A stretch of 64,000 nt of DNA from Micromonospora sp. NBC_01740 (lineage in GTDB: Bacteria; Actinomycetota; Actinomycetes; Mycobacteriales; Micromonosporaceae): positions 4,588,001 to 4,652,000 of the forward strand of contig NZ_CP109150.1 of assembly GCF_035920365.1 (NCBI RefSeq), in the 5' to 3' direction. The notes under the pieces were generated by a model. The model saw only the letters and a program-made list of their open reading frames with translations, was not told the origin of the DNA and ran no database searches. The translations under genes and the position numbers were made by a program. Positions 62,513 to 64,000 of the stretch are shown piece after piece. Within the stretch, counting starts at the first letter, position 1; every line of letters starts with the position of its first letter.

Positions 62513-62578
62513 GCCGGCGGTCGGCAGGGCCCCGCCTTCGGGACCGCGCCGGTGCCGGCGGGTGGGTACCGTGCCGGG

Positions 62579-63157
62579 ATGGTGACGGACCGATCGAGGT
62601 ACCCGGGCGCGGAGGTGGCCCGCGACGGCGTGCGGCTGCGCCCGGTGGCCGAGGGGGACCTGCCGATGCTCGTCCGGTTCGCCGTCGAGCCGGGTCTGGT
62701 CGGGCTGGACTGGCACGGGTTCCGGGACCCGGGGGCGCCGGCGCGACGATTCGCCGCCGACGGCTGGCTCGGCGAGGAGGATGGCCGCCTGGCCGTCGAG
62801 GTCGAGGCGGAGCAGGCCGCCGCCGGCGTCGTCGGCTACCGTGCCGGCCGGTACGGCGGCGCGGCGATCCACTGGGAGATCGGCATCGTGTTGCTGCCGG
62901 AGTGGCGGGGGCGGGGAATCGGCTGGCGGGCGCAGGCGCTGCTCTGCGACTACCTGTTCTGTCACACCCCGGCGCAGCGCGTCCAGGCCGGCACCCACCC
63001 CGAGAACGCCGCCGAGCAGCGGGCGCTGGAAAAGGCCGGATTCCAGTTGGAGGGCGTGCTGCGCGCCTGCGAGTTCCGGGCCGGCCGGTGGCGCGACGGT
63101 TGGCTCTACAGCCGGCTGCGCGACGACCCGTCGCCGTGGGACCGCCCGGAGGACTGA
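62579..63157 (+). CDS. GNAT N-acetyltransferase, RimJ/RimL-type
   Basis: 192 aa. Signature: GVRLRPVAEGDLPMLVRFAVEPGLVGLDWHGF, acetyl-CoA loop IGIVLLPEWRGRGIGWRAQALLCDYLF (R-G-R-G-I-G), and VQAGTHPENAAEQRALEKAGFQLEGVLRACEF, the RimJ/RimL end motif. Likely acetylates an N-terminal amine or a small-molecule amine. ATG 62579; a GTG at 62571 is out of frame. A terminator-like hairpin follows. Confidence 0.9.
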   Translation: MVTDRSRYPGAEVARDGVRLRPVAEGDLPMLVRFAVEPGLVGLDWHGFRDPGAPARRFAADGWLGEEDGRLAVEVEAEQAAAGVVGYRAGRYGGAAIHWEIGIVLLPEWRGRGIGWRAQALLCDYLFCHTPAQRVQAGTHPENAAEQRALEKAGFQLEGVLRACEFRAGRWRDGWLYSRLRDDPSPWDRPED

Positions 63158-63222
63158 CCGAGCCGGACGCCGGTCCTGTGGGACGGACGCTCCGGTGGGT
63201 CGTGCTGCCTCGCGGTCGGCCG

Positions 63223-63258
63223 GGTCCGGGGACGACGGGGCACCGCCGTCCCCGGACC
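63223..63258. terminator. Bidirectional hairpin terminator
   Basis: Perfect 12-bp inverted repeat (GGTCCGGGGACG at 63223-63234, complement at 63247-63258) with 12-base loop, between the GNAT gene and the minus-strand membrane-protein gene. Confidence 0.75.
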
Positions 63259-63269
63259 TCGTCACCGGC

Positions 63270-64000
63270 TCAGGCCCAGGGGGCCGTCGGGTACCAGGGG
63301 ATGATCTCGCGGCGGGCGAGCAGCCGCACGTCCCAGTAGAGGAACGTGAAGGCGCCGGCGACGATGAACGCGACCGCGGTCAGGACCGCCAGCCGGCTCG
63401 GCCGGGCGCTGAACCAGCGTTGCAGGCGGGAGCCGGCGAGCCAGGCCAGCAGCAGGAACAGCACCGCCATGATGACGATGTTGCCGAGGGACTGAAGCGT
63501 GAACGCCGCCGCGCCGTAGAGCGGGTTGCCGCTCTCGGCGGCGTCGCGGAACATCTGCCGGAACAGCGCGAAGGGCCGGCCGATCAGGAAGCCGGCGATC
63601 AGCGCGCCCATGAAGACCATCGGGGCGTTGGGGAACCGTCGGGCGATTCGGGCGAACGGGTCCGGCACGACGCCCAGCGCGGCCAGACCGAGATAGATCA
63701 TGATGATCCCGATCACGCCGAAGACCACCATGGACTGGATGCTCCTTGGTGACAGCCCGCCGGGGGCGTTGGGAGCGGTGGAGAACTGCGGCATCGACGT
63801 GCCGACGAGGCCGACGACCGCGCCGTAGGCGGCCGACACCGCGACCATGCCCACCGACATCCAGCCCAGCGGCTTCAGCGGCGCGACGATCCGGCTGAAC
63901 CTGCCGCCCGTGGTGCCGGTCAGCGGGGCCAGGGCGCCGAACGCGGCGATGTTGCAGGCGGTGAACGTACCCGCGATGCCGGAGACGAAGGCGAACATGA
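63270..64000 (-). CDS. Polytopic membrane protein, N-terminus outside window
   Basis: At least 243 residues with six or more hydrophobic helices: FVSGIAGTFTACNIAAFGALAPL, VGMVAVSAAYGAVVGLVG, MVVFGVIGIIMIYLGLAALGVV, APMVFMGALIAGFLIGRP, LGNIVIMAVLFLLLAWLAG, and LAVLTAVAFIVAGAFTFLYW, then a short C-terminal tail. A Cys in GTFTACNIAAFG resembles the thiol-disulfide exchange site of CcdA/DsbD-type membrane proteins, but only one Cys is seen. An in-frame Met at 63998 is probably internal. Transport or disulfide relay is possible; function not assigned. Confidence 0.65.
   Translation of the reverse strand, partial: MFAFVSGIAGTFTACNIAAFGALAPLTGTTGGRFSRIVAPLKPLGWMSVGMVAVSAAYGAVVGLVGTSMPQFSTAPNAPGGLSPRSIQSMVVFGVIGIIMIYLGLAALGVVPDPFARIARRFPNAPMVFMGALIAGFLIGRPFALFRQMFRDAAESGNPLYGAAAFTLQSLGNIVIMAVLFLLLAWLAGSRLQRWFSARPSRLAVLTAVAFIVAGAFTFLYWDVRLLARREIIPWYPTAPWA

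Overview
The window is very GC-rich, gene-dense bacterial chromosome with frequent GTG/TTG starts, strong G/C bias at third codon positions, short 4-bp start/stop overlaps and hairpin terminators without U-tracts. Together with the gene content (treX/Y/Z-type alpha-glucan genes, SpoIIE/STAS regulators, PL3 pectate lyase, many secreted enzymes) this points to a sporulating actinomycete, most likely Micromonosporaceae (Micromonospora-like). That assignment is inference from composition and family content. About 64 genes or gene remnants are supported. No rRNA, tRNA or CRISPR array was seen.

Layout. 1-7.3 kb: end of a CaiB-type CoA-transferase, a GT4-GT9 glycosyltransferase pair, a TerC membrane protein behind a manganese-type (yybP-ykoY) riboswitch, then a molybdopterin oxidoreductase / flavin reductase / zinc-ribbon operon. 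7.4-14.7 kb: secreted repeat protein, amylo-alpha-1,6-glucosidase-type protein, type II NADH dehydrogenase-like flavoprotein, spermidine-synthase-like protein and a DUF2267 protein. 14.8-20.3 kb: a signalling island with three STAS proteins, a SpoIIE-type phosphatase translationally coupled to a B12-binding protein that carries a light-sensor motif, a stand-alone receiver and a coiled-coil protein. 20.3-28 kb: cell-wall lytic protein, OsmC peroxidase, Ser/Thr kinase, an OmpR-type two-component pair, arginase-fold protein and an AraC-type regulator.

28-35.6 kb: a three-gene operon (49-aa membrane peptide, methyltransferase, membrane-anchored sulfatase-fold enzyme), a striking low-complexity/palindromic intergenic region, citrate synthase, and a GT4 glycosyltransferase. 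35.8-39.6 kb: fasciclin lipoprotein, large M14 carboxypeptidase, orphan response regulator. 39.9-46.1 kb: the compact glgX-treY-treZ operon, which debranches glycogen and converts maltooligosaccharides to trehalose.

46-53.5 kb is accessory and visibly scarred: a transposase fragment, a MarR C-terminal remnant, an N-terminally truncated XRE/TPR regulator abutting a secreted protein, an orphan KhtT-like subunit and a 5'-truncated methyltransferase surround a pectate lyase with a clear LacI-type operator. 53.5-64 kb: acetyltransferases, hydrolases, a P-loop kinase, a secreted serine protease, an I36-CHAP fusion, a TetR gene with its operator region, an SRPBCC membrane protein, a zinc alcohol dehydrogenase and the edge of a polytopic membrane protein.

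The best candidates for new biology are the B12/SpoIIE/STAS module, the small-peptide/methyltransferase/sulfatase operon, and the C-rich / palindrome / G-rich structure upstream of citrate synthase.
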